Source: Legionella_C sp963803545
GTDB lineage: Bacteria; Pseudomonadota; Gammaproteobacteria; Legionellales; Legionellaceae
Assembly: GCA_963803545.1 (NCBI GenBank)
Contig: CAWDMX010000001.1
Coordinates: forward strand, 558,001-622,000
DNA length: 64,000 nucleotides
Direction of reading: 5' to 3'
Position 1 is the first letter of the stretch; each line of letters begins with the position of its first letter. Positions 57,657 through 64,000 of this stretch are shown one piece after another. A model generated the notes under the pieces. It searched no databases, was not told where the DNA came from, and saw only the letters and a program-made list of their open reading frames with translations. The translations under genes were made by a program, and so were the position numbers.

Positions 57657-58847
57657 ATGGCTAAGGAAAAATTCGAACGTACCAAGCCCCACGTAAATGT
57701 GGGAACCATTGGACACGTTGATCACGGTAAAACCACATTAACAGCGGCCATCGCCACAACATTAGCAGCAATATATGGTGGTAGTGCAAAAAAGTATGAT
57801 GAGATTGACGCGGCTCCTGAAGAAAAAGCACGTGGAATTACTATTTCAACAGCACACGTAGAGTATCAAACTAAAAATCGTCATTATGCTCATGTTGACT
57901 GCCCAGGTCACGCGGATTATGTTAAAAACATGATAACCGGAGCGGCACAGATGGATGGTGCAATTTTAGTGGTGTCTGCAGCAGATGGTCCGATGCCCCA
58001 GACGCGTGAGCATATCTTGCTAGCACGCCAAGTTGGTGTTCCCCACGTAATTGTTTATTTAAACAAAGCAGACATGGTTGATGACGCTGAGCTAATAGAA
58101 TTAGTGGAAATGGAAGTTCGTGATCTTTTAAACAGTTACGAGTTTCCTGGTGACGATACACCGATCGTACGCGGTTCAGCATTAAAAGCTTTAGAAAAAG
58201 ATGAGAGCGAAATTGGTGTTCCCTCTATTATGAAGTTAGCTGAAGTAATGGACAGCTACTTCCCAGAGCCGGTTCGTGTTATCGACAAACCATTTTTATT
58301 ACCTATTGAAGACGTATTCTCTATTTCTGGACGTGGAACAGTGGTAACTGGTCGCGTAGAATGCGGGATAGTAAAAGTTGGTGAAGAAGTTGAGATTGTT
58401 GGTATACGAGATACATTAAAATCAACCTGTACCGGTGTTGAAATGTTTCGTAAACTTCTTGATGAAGGTCGTGCTGGTGACAACGTTGGTGTTTTACTCC
58501 GTGGTACTAAGCGTGATGAAGTTGAGCGCGGTCAAGTTTTGGCTAAGCCAGGTTCTATCAAGCCTCATACTAAGTTTGAAGCGGAAGTGTATATCCTATC
58601 TAAAAATGAAGGTGGACGTCATACGCCCTTTTTTGAAGGTTATAGACCTCAGTTTTACTTTAGAACAACAGACGTTACCGGTTCTTGCAACCTTCCAGAA
58701 GGTATAGAAATGGTTATGCCGGGAGATAATGTTAATCTTATTGTTAACTTGCATGCGCCTATTGCAATGGATGAAGGTTTGCGATTTGCTATTCGTGAAG
58801 GCGGACGTACTGTTGGTGCTGGTGTCGTAGCAACAATTATAGAATAA
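57657..58847 (+). CDS. tuf: Elongation factor Tu
   Basis: A 396-residue GTPase. G1 GHVDHGKT, switch region RGITISTAHVEYQ, G3 DCPGH, G4 NKAD and G5 GSALK are all present, followed by beta-barrel domains 2 and 3 (GRGTVVTGRVECG, GVEMFRKLLDEGRAGDN, PFFEGYRPQFYFRTTDVTG). It brings aminoacyl-tRNA to the ribosome. GGGGAG precedes the ATG. The downstream tRNA-Trp-secE arrangement matches gammaproteobacterial tufB. Confidence 0.99.
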   Translation: MAKEKFERTKPHVNVGTIGHVDHGKTTLTAAIATTLAAIYGGSAKKYDEIDAAPEEKARGITISTAHVEYQTKNRHYAHVDCPGHADYVKNMITGAAQMDGAILVVSAADGPMPQTREHILLARQVGVPHVIVYLNKADMVDDAELIELVEMEVRDLLNSYEFPGDDTPIVRGSALKALEKDESEIGVPSIMKLAEVMDSYFPEPVRVIDKPFLLPIEDVFSISGRGTVVTGRVECGIVKVGEEVEIVGIRDTLKSTCTGVEMFRKLLDEGRAGDNVGVLLRGTKRDEVERGQVLAKPGSIKPHTKFEAEVYILSKNEGGRHTPFFEGYRPQFYFRTTDVTGSCNLPEGIEMVMPGDNVNLIVNLHAPIAMDEGLRFAIREGGRTVGAGVVATIIE

Positions 58848-58853
58848 AATTTT

Positions 58854-58873
58854 GCGAGAGTTTGTTCTCTCGC
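58854..58873 (+). terminator. Weak hairpin between tuf and tRNA-Trp
   Basis: GCGAGAG / CTCTCGC with loop TTTGTT, 6 bases after the tuf stop. No T-run follows, so it may be a processing or partial termination site rather than a full terminator. Confidence 0.35.
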
Positions 58874-58891
58874 TAATACAGTGTAAAGTTT

Positions 58892-58967
58892 AGGCCAGTA
58901 GCTCAATTGGCAGAGTGGCGGTCTCCAAAACCGCAGGTTGGGGGTTCGATTCCCTCCTGGCCTGCCA
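58892..58967 (+). tRNA. tRNA-Trp (CCA)
   Basis: 76 bases with terminal CCA. Anticodon CCA in TCTCCAAAA; acceptor AGGCCAG pairs with CTGGCCT. It sits 14 bases before secE. Confidence 0.97.
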
Positions 58968-58981
58968 ACTACTAGTGAAAT

Positions 58982-59350
58982 ATGAAAAACTCTAAAAAAA
59001 GATACAATCTAAAGGATCTTAGCTTATTCTTAGCAATTGCTATAGTGACTGCTATTGCTTTTTTTTGTACGTATTATTTTGAATTTTCTTCACCAATAAA
59101 AGTATTAATTTGGATTGCATGGCTTGTTTCATGTGGTTTATTAGGGTTTTTTACAACTACAGGTAAACAAATCTTAATTTTTGCAGAAGATGCAAAAGCG
59201 GAGCTATTTAAAGTGGTTTGGCCCACACGACAAGAAACTATTCAAACCACTTCAATTGTAATGATTATGGTTACTGTAACAGGTTTCATTCTATGGGGAA
59301 TTGACTCAGGAATGATGTGGATGATTGCTAAAATAACACATTTGGGTTGA
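58982..59350 (+). CDS. secE: Preprotein translocase subunit SecE
   Basis: A 122-residue protein with three hydrophobic segments, like the E. coli form, and the conserved amphipathic region AEDAKAELFKVVWPTRQETIQTT before the last segment. SecE stabilises SecY in the protein-export channel. It is followed 7 bases later by nusG, the normal order. Confidence 0.94.
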   Translation: MKNSKKRYNLKDLSLFLAIAIVTAIAFFCTYYFEFSSPIKVLIWIAWLVSCGLLGFFTTTGKQILIFAEDAKAELFKVVWPTRQETIQTTSIVMIMVTVTGFILWGIDSGMMWMIAKITHLG

Positions 59351-59357
59351 TTAAAAC

Positions 59358-59903
59358 GTGGAAGAGCAAAAAACAAAACAGTGGTACGTCGTTCATGCTT
59401 ATTCAGGTTATGAAAGCTTTGTTATGCGTGAAATTAAATCCAGAGCTGAACACCATCAGATGCAAGAAATGATAGGTGATGTAGTAGTACCTTCGGAAGA
59501 AGTTATTGAAATCAGAGCTGGTCAGAAACGGAAAAGTACTCGCAAATTTTTTCCTGGCTATGTTTTAGTTAATATGGTTATGGATGATACAACTTGGCAT
59601 ATGATACGTAAAATACCTCGAGTTCTTGGATTTATTGGGGGTACAGGTCAAACACCAACCCCTATTACAGAGAAAGAAGCTTTTGCTATTCTTCAACGAG
59701 TTGAAGACGGCGTTACCAAGCCTCGGCCTAAAATTTTATTTGAGCCAGGTGAGGTGGTACGAATTAAAGAAGGCCCATTTGTAGACTTTAATGGAGCAGT
59801 TGAAGAGGTTAATTATGAAAAAAGTAGGCTGCGTGTAGCTGTGCTTATTTTCGGTCGCTCCACACCGGTAGAGCTTGAGTTCAGTCAAGTAGAAAAAACG
59901 TAA
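59358..59903 (+). CDS. nusG: Transcription termination/antitermination protein NusG
   Basis: A 181-residue protein from GTG 59358. N-terminal NGN domain: QWYVVHAYSGYESFVMREI, KFFPGYVLVNM and GFIGGTGQTPTPI. C-terminal KOW domain: FEPGEVVRIKEGPFVDFNGAVEEV and RSTPVELEFSQVEK. It binds RNA polymerase and Rho or S10. Confidence 0.97.
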   Translation: MEEQKTKQWYVVHAYSGYESFVMREIKSRAEHHQMQEMIGDVVVPSEEVIEIRAGQKRKSTRKFFPGYVLVNMVMDDTTWHMIRKIPRVLGFIGGTGQTPTPITEKEAFAILQRVEDGVTKPRPKILFEPGEVVRIKEGPFVDFNGAVEEVNYEKSRLRVAVLIFGRSTPVELEFSQVEKT

Positions 59904-59958
59904 TTTTTTGTAACTGGGAAGCTTATTTTTAAGCGCTAAACCCAAATTAGGAGTAGCT

Positions 59959-60393
59959 ATGGCTAAAAAAGTAGACTCATATATTAAACTGCAGGTTAAA
60001 GCAGCTCAGGCTAACCCAAGCCCCCCCGTCGGCCCAGCATTAGGTCAACGTGGTGTTAATATCATGGAGTTCTGTAAAGCATTTAATGCGCAAACACAGG
60101 GTATTGAACCAGGTCTACCTATACCTGTGATTATCACTGTATATTCCGATCGAAGTTTTACTTTTGTTACTAAAACACCACCCGCAGCGGTACTTTTAAA
60201 GAAAGCAGCTGGTATAACTAGTGGAAGTGGAACACCTAATACTAAAAAAGTAGCTAAATTAATGCGTTCGGATCTTGAGAAAATTGCTCAAATGAAAGAA
60301 CCTGATTTAACGTCAGCGAGTTTAGATGCAGCAGTTAAAACAATAGCTGGTACTGCTCGAAGTATGGGTATCGAAGTTGAAGGTCTGGAATAA
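59959..60393 (+). CDS. rplK: Ribosomal protein L11
   Basis: A 144-residue protein. IKLQVKAAQANPSPPVGPALGQRGVNIMEFCKAFN is the L11 N-terminal signature; TKTPPAAVLLKKAAG and IAGTARSMGIEVEG close it. It forms the GTPase-associated stalk base. GGAG precedes the ATG. rplA follows by 10 bases. Confidence 0.98.
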   Translation: MAKKVDSYIKLQVKAAQANPSPPVGPALGQRGVNIMEFCKAFNAQTQGIEPGLPIPVIITVYSDRSFTFVTKTPPAAVLLKKAAGITSGSGTPNTKKVAKLMRSDLEKIAQMKEPDLTSASLDAAVKTIAGTARSMGIEVEGLE

Positions 60394-60403
60394 GGGGTTC
60401 GTC

Positions 60404-61096
60404 ATGGCAACTGCAAAAAAACAAATTAAAATCAACGAAAAAATAAAGCCTGGCCAAATTTTCGACATTAATCAAGCTATAGAGTTCGCAAAGGAATTCG
60501 CAAGTCCTAAATTTGATGAGAGCTTTGATGTTTCTATTAACCTCGGTGTTGATCCACGTAAATCCGACCAAGTAGTGAGAACGTCAACTAAACTTCCGAA
60601 AGGCACTGGTAAAACAGTAAGAGTAGCTGTTTTTGCGCAAGGCGAAAACGCAGAAAAAGCAAAAGCTGCGGGTGCAGATGTAGTTGGCTTTCACGATTTA
60701 GCGGAACAAATCAAAGCTGGGGATTTCAATTTTGATGTTGTAATCGCTTCGCCCGATGCTATGTCTGTAGTAGGTCCGTTAGGTCCTCAATTGGGTCCAA
60801 GAAATTTGATGCCTAATCCTAAAGTGGGCACGGTTACAATGAATGTAGAAGCTGCTGTTGTAGCTGCAAAATCTGGTCAGGTGCGCTATAAAACAGATAA
60901 GAATGGTATTGTCCACTGCCCTATTGGAAAAACAAGTTTTTCCTCAACCGATCTAATTGAAAATTTAGCTGCACTTTTAGCTGATATTCGTAAAGCGAAG
61001 CCTGCTTCCTCTAAAGGTGTGTATATCAAAAAAATTGCCGTTTCCTCTACAATGGGTCCTGGTTTAGTTATTGATATTTCATCCATACCTGTGTAG
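60404..61096 (+). CDS. rplA: Ribosomal protein L1
   Basis: A 230-residue protein from ATG 60404 (AAGGGG about 6 bases upstream). Motifs: NLGVDPRKSDQVVR, VIASPDAMSVVGPLGPQLGPRNLMPNPKVGTVT (L1 signature) and GPGLVIDISSIPV at the C-terminus. It binds 23S rRNA and, in E. coli, its own mRNA leader to repress rplKA. Confidence 0.98.
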   Translation: MATAKKQIKINEKIKPGQIFDINQAIEFAKEFASPKFDESFDVSINLGVDPRKSDQVVRTSTKLPKGTGKTVRVAVFAQGENAEKAKAAGADVVGFHDLAEQIKAGDFNFDVVIASPDAMSVVGPLGPQLGPRNLMPNPKVGTVTMNVEAAVVAAKSGQVRYKTDKNGIVHCPIGKTSFSSTDLIENLAALLADIRKAKPASSKGVYIKKIAVSSTMGPGLVIDISSIPV

Positions 61097-61270
61097 TATA
61101 CAGCACCCTTTAAAAAGTATTCACGGCATAGACTTGTTTCAATGTCGTCGAAGACCGCAGGTGCGAAAGCTTAATACCCTGCGCAGACGGTGAACCGAGT
61201 CAGAAGTTTTGAAGCGGCCACCAAAAAATGCTAAATCATTTTGATTTGCATAACATAGGAGGTCAGTAAC
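61097..61270 (+). promoter_or_regulatory. L10 leader (rplJL autoregulation)
   Basis: This 174-base leader before rplJ contains the conserved L10-leader blocks GAAGACCGCAGG, CTTAATACC and CTGCGCAGACGGTGAAC in the usual order. In E. coli the L10-L12 complex binds here and represses rplJ translation. Assignment is by motif order, no structure calculation was made. Confidence 0.75.
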
Positions 61271-61801
61271 GTGACGATAACATTAGCCGCAAAAAAAGCT
61301 GTAGTAGAAGAGGTAACAGAAGTTGCTTCCCAAGCTATTTCAGCAGTGGTAGCTGATTATCGTGGTTTGACTGTAAACCAAATGACCCAATTACGAAATC
61401 AAGCGCGTAAATCTGGTGTTTATTTGAGAGTTGTACGTAATACTTTATCGCGTAGAGCTTTCGAAAACACTCAATTTGCGTGCATGAATGAGAAATTGGT
61501 TGGTCCTTTATTTGTAGCGCTTTCTCTTAATGCACCAAGTGATGCTGCTCGTATGCTTAAGGACTTCGTAAAAACATTTGAAAAGCTTGAAATTAAAGCA
61601 TTATCTGTTGGTGGTAAATTATACGCGCCAGAGCAATTAGAACTGGTTGCTAGTTTACCAACGCGCGATGAGGCGTTATCCAAATTGATGTATGTAATGA
61701 AAGCCCCAGTTGAAAAATTTGTTCGAACAGTTGCAGCGCCGCATACTAAGTTAGTACGCACTGTTGCTGCCGTACGCAATCAAAAACAAACCAACGAATA
61801 A
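61271..61801 (+). CDS. rplJ: Ribosomal protein L10
   Basis: A 176-residue protein from GTG 61271 with AGGAGG about 8 bases upstream. VVADYRGLTVNQMTQLRNQARKSGVYLRVVRNTLSRRAF is the L10 core; the C-terminal helix that holds L12 dimers is present. It is the stalk anchor and, with L12, the probable autoregulator. Confidence 0.97.
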   Translation: MTITLAAKKAVVEEVTEVASQAISAVVADYRGLTVNQMTQLRNQARKSGVYLRVVRNTLSRRAFENTQFACMNEKLVGPLFVALSLNAPSDAARMLKDFVKTFEKLEIKALSVGGKLYAPEQLELVASLPTRDEALSKLMYVMKAPVEKFVRTVAAPHTKLVRTVAAVRNQKQTNE

Positions 61802-61832
61802 TCTATTTTAAATATAACTTTAGGAGCTAGTA

Positions 61833-62207
61833 ATGGCTGATTTAAATAATACAGAGATTCTTGATGCAATCTCTAATATGAATGTAATGCAAATTGTTGA
61901 ATTAATCGAAGCAATGGAAGAAAAATTTAACGTTTCTGCTGCTTCTGCTGCGGTAGCTGTTGCCGCTCCTGCTGCGGCCGATGCTGCGGAAGAAAAAACT
62001 GAATTCGATGTTGTGCTTACGGATTTCGGTTCAAACAAAGTATCTGTAATTAAAGTAGTTCGTGAAATTACGGGTCTTGGTTTGAAAGAAGCTAAAGATG
62101 CCGTTGAAGGCGTTCCTTCAACAATCAAAGAAGGTATTTCAAAAGCTGAAGCTGAAGAAATTAAGAAAAAGCTATCTGATGCTGGAGCGGTTGCTGAAGT
62201 TAAATAA
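61833..62207 (+). CDS. rplL: Ribosomal protein L7/L12
   Basis: A 124-residue protein with N-terminal dimer domain, Ala-rich hinge (about 40-55) and C-terminal domain TEFDVVLTDFGSNKVSVIKVVREITGLGLKEAKDAVEGVP, which binds elongation factors. GGAG precedes the ATG. A hairpin separates it from rpoB. Confidence 0.98.
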   Translation: MADLNNTEILDAISNMNVMQIVELIEAMEEKFNVSAASAAVAVAAPAAADAAEEKTEFDVVLTDFGSNKVSVIKVVREITGLGLKEAKDAVEGVPSTIKEGISKAEAEEIKKKLSDAGAVAEVK

Positions 62208-62227
62208 CTTCAAACCATCCTTGTTTA

Positions 62228-62257
62228 AAACCCAATCATGGTTCCATGATTGGGTTT
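62228..62257 (+). terminator. rplL-rpoB attenuator hairpin
   Basis: AAACCCAATCATGG / CCATGATTGGGTTT, 14-bp perfect stem with a 2-base formal loop, followed by ATCTGTTTTA. It lies 20 bases after the rplL stop. E. coli has a partial terminator at the same place that lowers rpoBC relative to ribosomal proteins. Confidence 0.75.
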
Positions 62258-62296
62258 ATCTGTTTTACATCATTACTAATTTACCGAGGATCCACC

Positions 62297-64000
62297 ATGG
62301 CCACTGCAAATGCTAACCCTCAACACTATTCTTATGCTGAGAAAAAACGATTTCGCAAAAGCTTTGGTAGTAGGAAGTCTGATAAAATGGCAATCCATTT
62401 ATTAGATATCCAATTAAAATCCTACGCTGATTTTTTAACTGCAGATTCAAAATCCAATATTAATCAGAAGACTGGTTTGCACGCAGCTTTTTCATCCGTT
62501 TTTCCAATACAAAGTTTTTCTGGTAATGCACGCCTGGAATATGTTGGTTATAAATTGGGCGAACCCGCCTTCAATGTTTGGGAATGCAAGCAAAGAGGCT
62601 CTACTTATTCAGCGCCCTTGCGTGTCACGACACGATTAGTTGTTTTAGACAAAGAAGCAACCGGTGACCCGAAGCCAATCAAAGATATACGTGAACAAGA
62701 TGTTTTTATGGGTGAAATTCCCTTGATGACCGATGATGGTACTTTTGTCATCAATGGTACAGAACGCGTTGTGGTCTCCCAATTGCACCGCTCTCCAGGA
62801 GTAATATTTGAGCACGACAAAGGTAAGACTCATTCATCTGGAAAACTATTATACTCAGCGCGCATTATTCCATACCGTGGATCCTGGCTTGATTTTGAAT
62901 TTGATCCAAAAGATTGTGTTTTTGTAAGAATTGATCGCAGAAGAAAACTTCCCGTTACTATTTTATTACGGTCACTTGGGTATGAGACTGAGGAAATTTT
63001 GGCTCAATTTTTTGACAAGACTGTATGCGAGTTAAAAAATGGCGAGTTTCACATTAATTTAATTCCCTCGCGTTTACGAGGGGAAATTGCGTCTTTTGAT
63101 ATAGTGGTTCCCGAAACAGGTGAGCTTGTTGTCGAGCAGGGCCGCAGAATTACTGCTAAGCACATTAAAGTAATGGAAAAAAATAATATGCAGAATTTAG
63201 TCGTGCCTCGCGACTATCTCATCAATAAAACCTTAGCAAAGCATGCGATTAATACCTTAACGGGAGAAGTATTAGCACAGGCAAACGATGAAGTTACCGC
63301 AAATTTACTTGATCAGTTTGCAGAGCAAGGGATATTAACGTTTGAAATAATATACACCAATGATCTGGATCATGGTTCTTATATATCAGATACCTTACGT
63401 GTGGATCCCACAACGAATCAATTGGAAGCTTTAGTAGAAATATACCGTATGATGCGCCCAGGTGAGCCACCTACTAAAGAGGCAGCCGAAGCTTTATTTA
63501 AAAACTTATTCTTCGCTGAGGAAAGATACGATTTATCGTCCGTTGGACGAATGAAATTTAATCGACGGGTTGGTAGAAAAGACGATACGGGTCCTGGAAT
63601 ACTAAGTCAAGAAGACGTTCTAGATGTTATCAAAACACTAATCGACATTCGTAACGGCATAGGTATGGTCGATGATATTGACCACTTAGGCAATAGACGC
63701 GTGCGAAGTGTTGGTGAGATGACTGAAAATCAGTTTCGTGTTGGCTTGGTTCGAGTTGAACGCGCCGTTAAAGAGCGGTTAAGCTTGGCTGAATCTGAAA
63801 ATTTAATGCCCCAGGATCTTATTAATGCAAAGCCTGTTGCTGCAGCAATTAAAGAGTTTTTTGGTTCCAGCCAACTTTCCCAGTTTATGGATCAAGTAAA
63901 TCCTCTGTCAGGTGTTACCCATAAGCGTCGCGTTTCGGCCTTAGGCCCAGGTGGTTTAACTCGTGAGCGTGCGGGTTTTGAGGTACGTGACGTTCATACT
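62297..64000 (+). CDS. rpoB: RNA polymerase beta subunit, 3'-truncated by window end
   Basis: Begins at ATG 62297 with GAGGA 7 bases upstream; open to the end of the window (568 codons of about 1360). Protrusion and lobe motifs are normal: KKRFRKSFGSRK, FVINGTERVVVSQLHRSPGV, and the rifampicin region FFGSSQLSQFMDQVNPLSGVTHKRR to GPGGLTRERAGFEVRDV. At E. coli position 518 this protein has Val in place of Asn. Asp516, His526 and Ser531 equivalents are retained. Confidence 0.98.
   Translation, partial: MATANANPQHYSYAEKKRFRKSFGSRKSDKMAIHLLDIQLKSYADFLTADSKSNINQKTGLHAAFSSVFPIQSFSGNARLEYVGYKLGEPAFNVWECKQRGSTYSAPLRVTTRLVVLDKEATGDPKPIKDIREQDVFMGEIPLMTDDGTFVINGTERVVVSQLHRSPGVIFEHDKGKTHSSGKLLYSARIIPYRGSWLDFEFDPKDCVFVRIDRRRKLPVTILLRSLGYETEEILAQFFDKTVCELKNGEFHINLIPSRLRGEIASFDIVVPETGELVVEQGRRITAKHIKVMEKNNMQNLVVPRDYLINKTLAKHAINTLTGEVLAQANDEVTANLLDQFAEQGILTFEIIYTNDLDHGSYISDTLRVDPTTNQLEALVEIYRMMRPGEPPTKEAAEALFKNLFFAEERYDLSSVGRMKFNRRVGRKDDTGPGILSQEDVLDVIKTLIDIRNGIGMVDDIDHLGNRRVRSVGEMTENQFRVGLVRVERAVKERLSLAESENLMPQDLINAKPVAAAIKEFFGSSQLSQFMDQVNPLSGVTHKRRVSALGPGGLTRERAGFEVRDVHT

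Overview
The window comes from a gammaproteobacterium. The likely order is Legionellales (a relative of Legionella and Coxiella). This is inferred from the 16S/rpoB region, two tandem TyrP-type transporters, a broken secreted protein with an Lcl (DUF1566) C-terminal domain, a PlaA-like GDSL lipase, a eukaryotic-type Ser/Thr kinase gene and large unrecognised proteins that resemble effectors in style. No Dot/Icm gene lies in the window, so the host-associated lifestyle is an inference.

Layout. 1-7 kb: DUF883 tail, small lipoprotein, MHS-type transporter, a frameshifted secreted-protein pseudogene, an unknown coiled-coil protein, an 830-bp region without a convincing gene, and a ClC antiporter. 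7-11.4 kb: esterase, GMP reductase, PhoH and Bcp on the minus strand, then smpB. 11.5-21.1 kb: GDSL lipase, glmS, a tex / thioesterase / unknown run, a spacer with DnaA-box-like sites, a CsbD protein, a 53-residue zinc-ribbon-like protein, and cbpA-cbpM. 21.2-25 kb: one Ser/Thr kinase gene split by two insertion sequences. Both target duplications can be read, and removing both elements restores an intact 592-codon frame.

25-35.3 kb is almost all minus strand: DUF2807 lipoprotein, glutaryl-CoA dehydrogenase, an 824-residue unknown with two C-terminal membrane segments, then def-fmt-rsmB-parB-dacB, in which the first three junctions are 4-base stop/start overlaps. 35.4-42.6 kb: LysM protein, dprA, smg, topA, fumarylacetoacetase, a PH-domain membrane protein and a DciA-like protein. 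42.6-50.6 kb: dam (without a standard start codon), two TyrP-type transporters, an OmpA-family lipoprotein, a DUF1460 protein, a spmA/spmB-like pair and an M23 endopeptidase.

50.6-64 kb is the information-processing block, all on the plus strand: tyrS, a ribosomal RNA operon (16S, tRNA-Ala, 23S, 5S, tRNA-Thr), then a separately promoted tRNA-Tyr/Gly/Thr-tuf-tRNA-Trp-secE-nusG-rplKAJL-rpoB run. rpoB is cut by the window end.

The most unusual items are the doubly interrupted kinase gene, an in-phase slippery heptamer in the IS5-family transposase, the pseudogene with three single-base deletions, the missing dam start codon, the orphan parB translationally coupled to rsmB, and the DnaA-box-like cluster near 19.3 kb.
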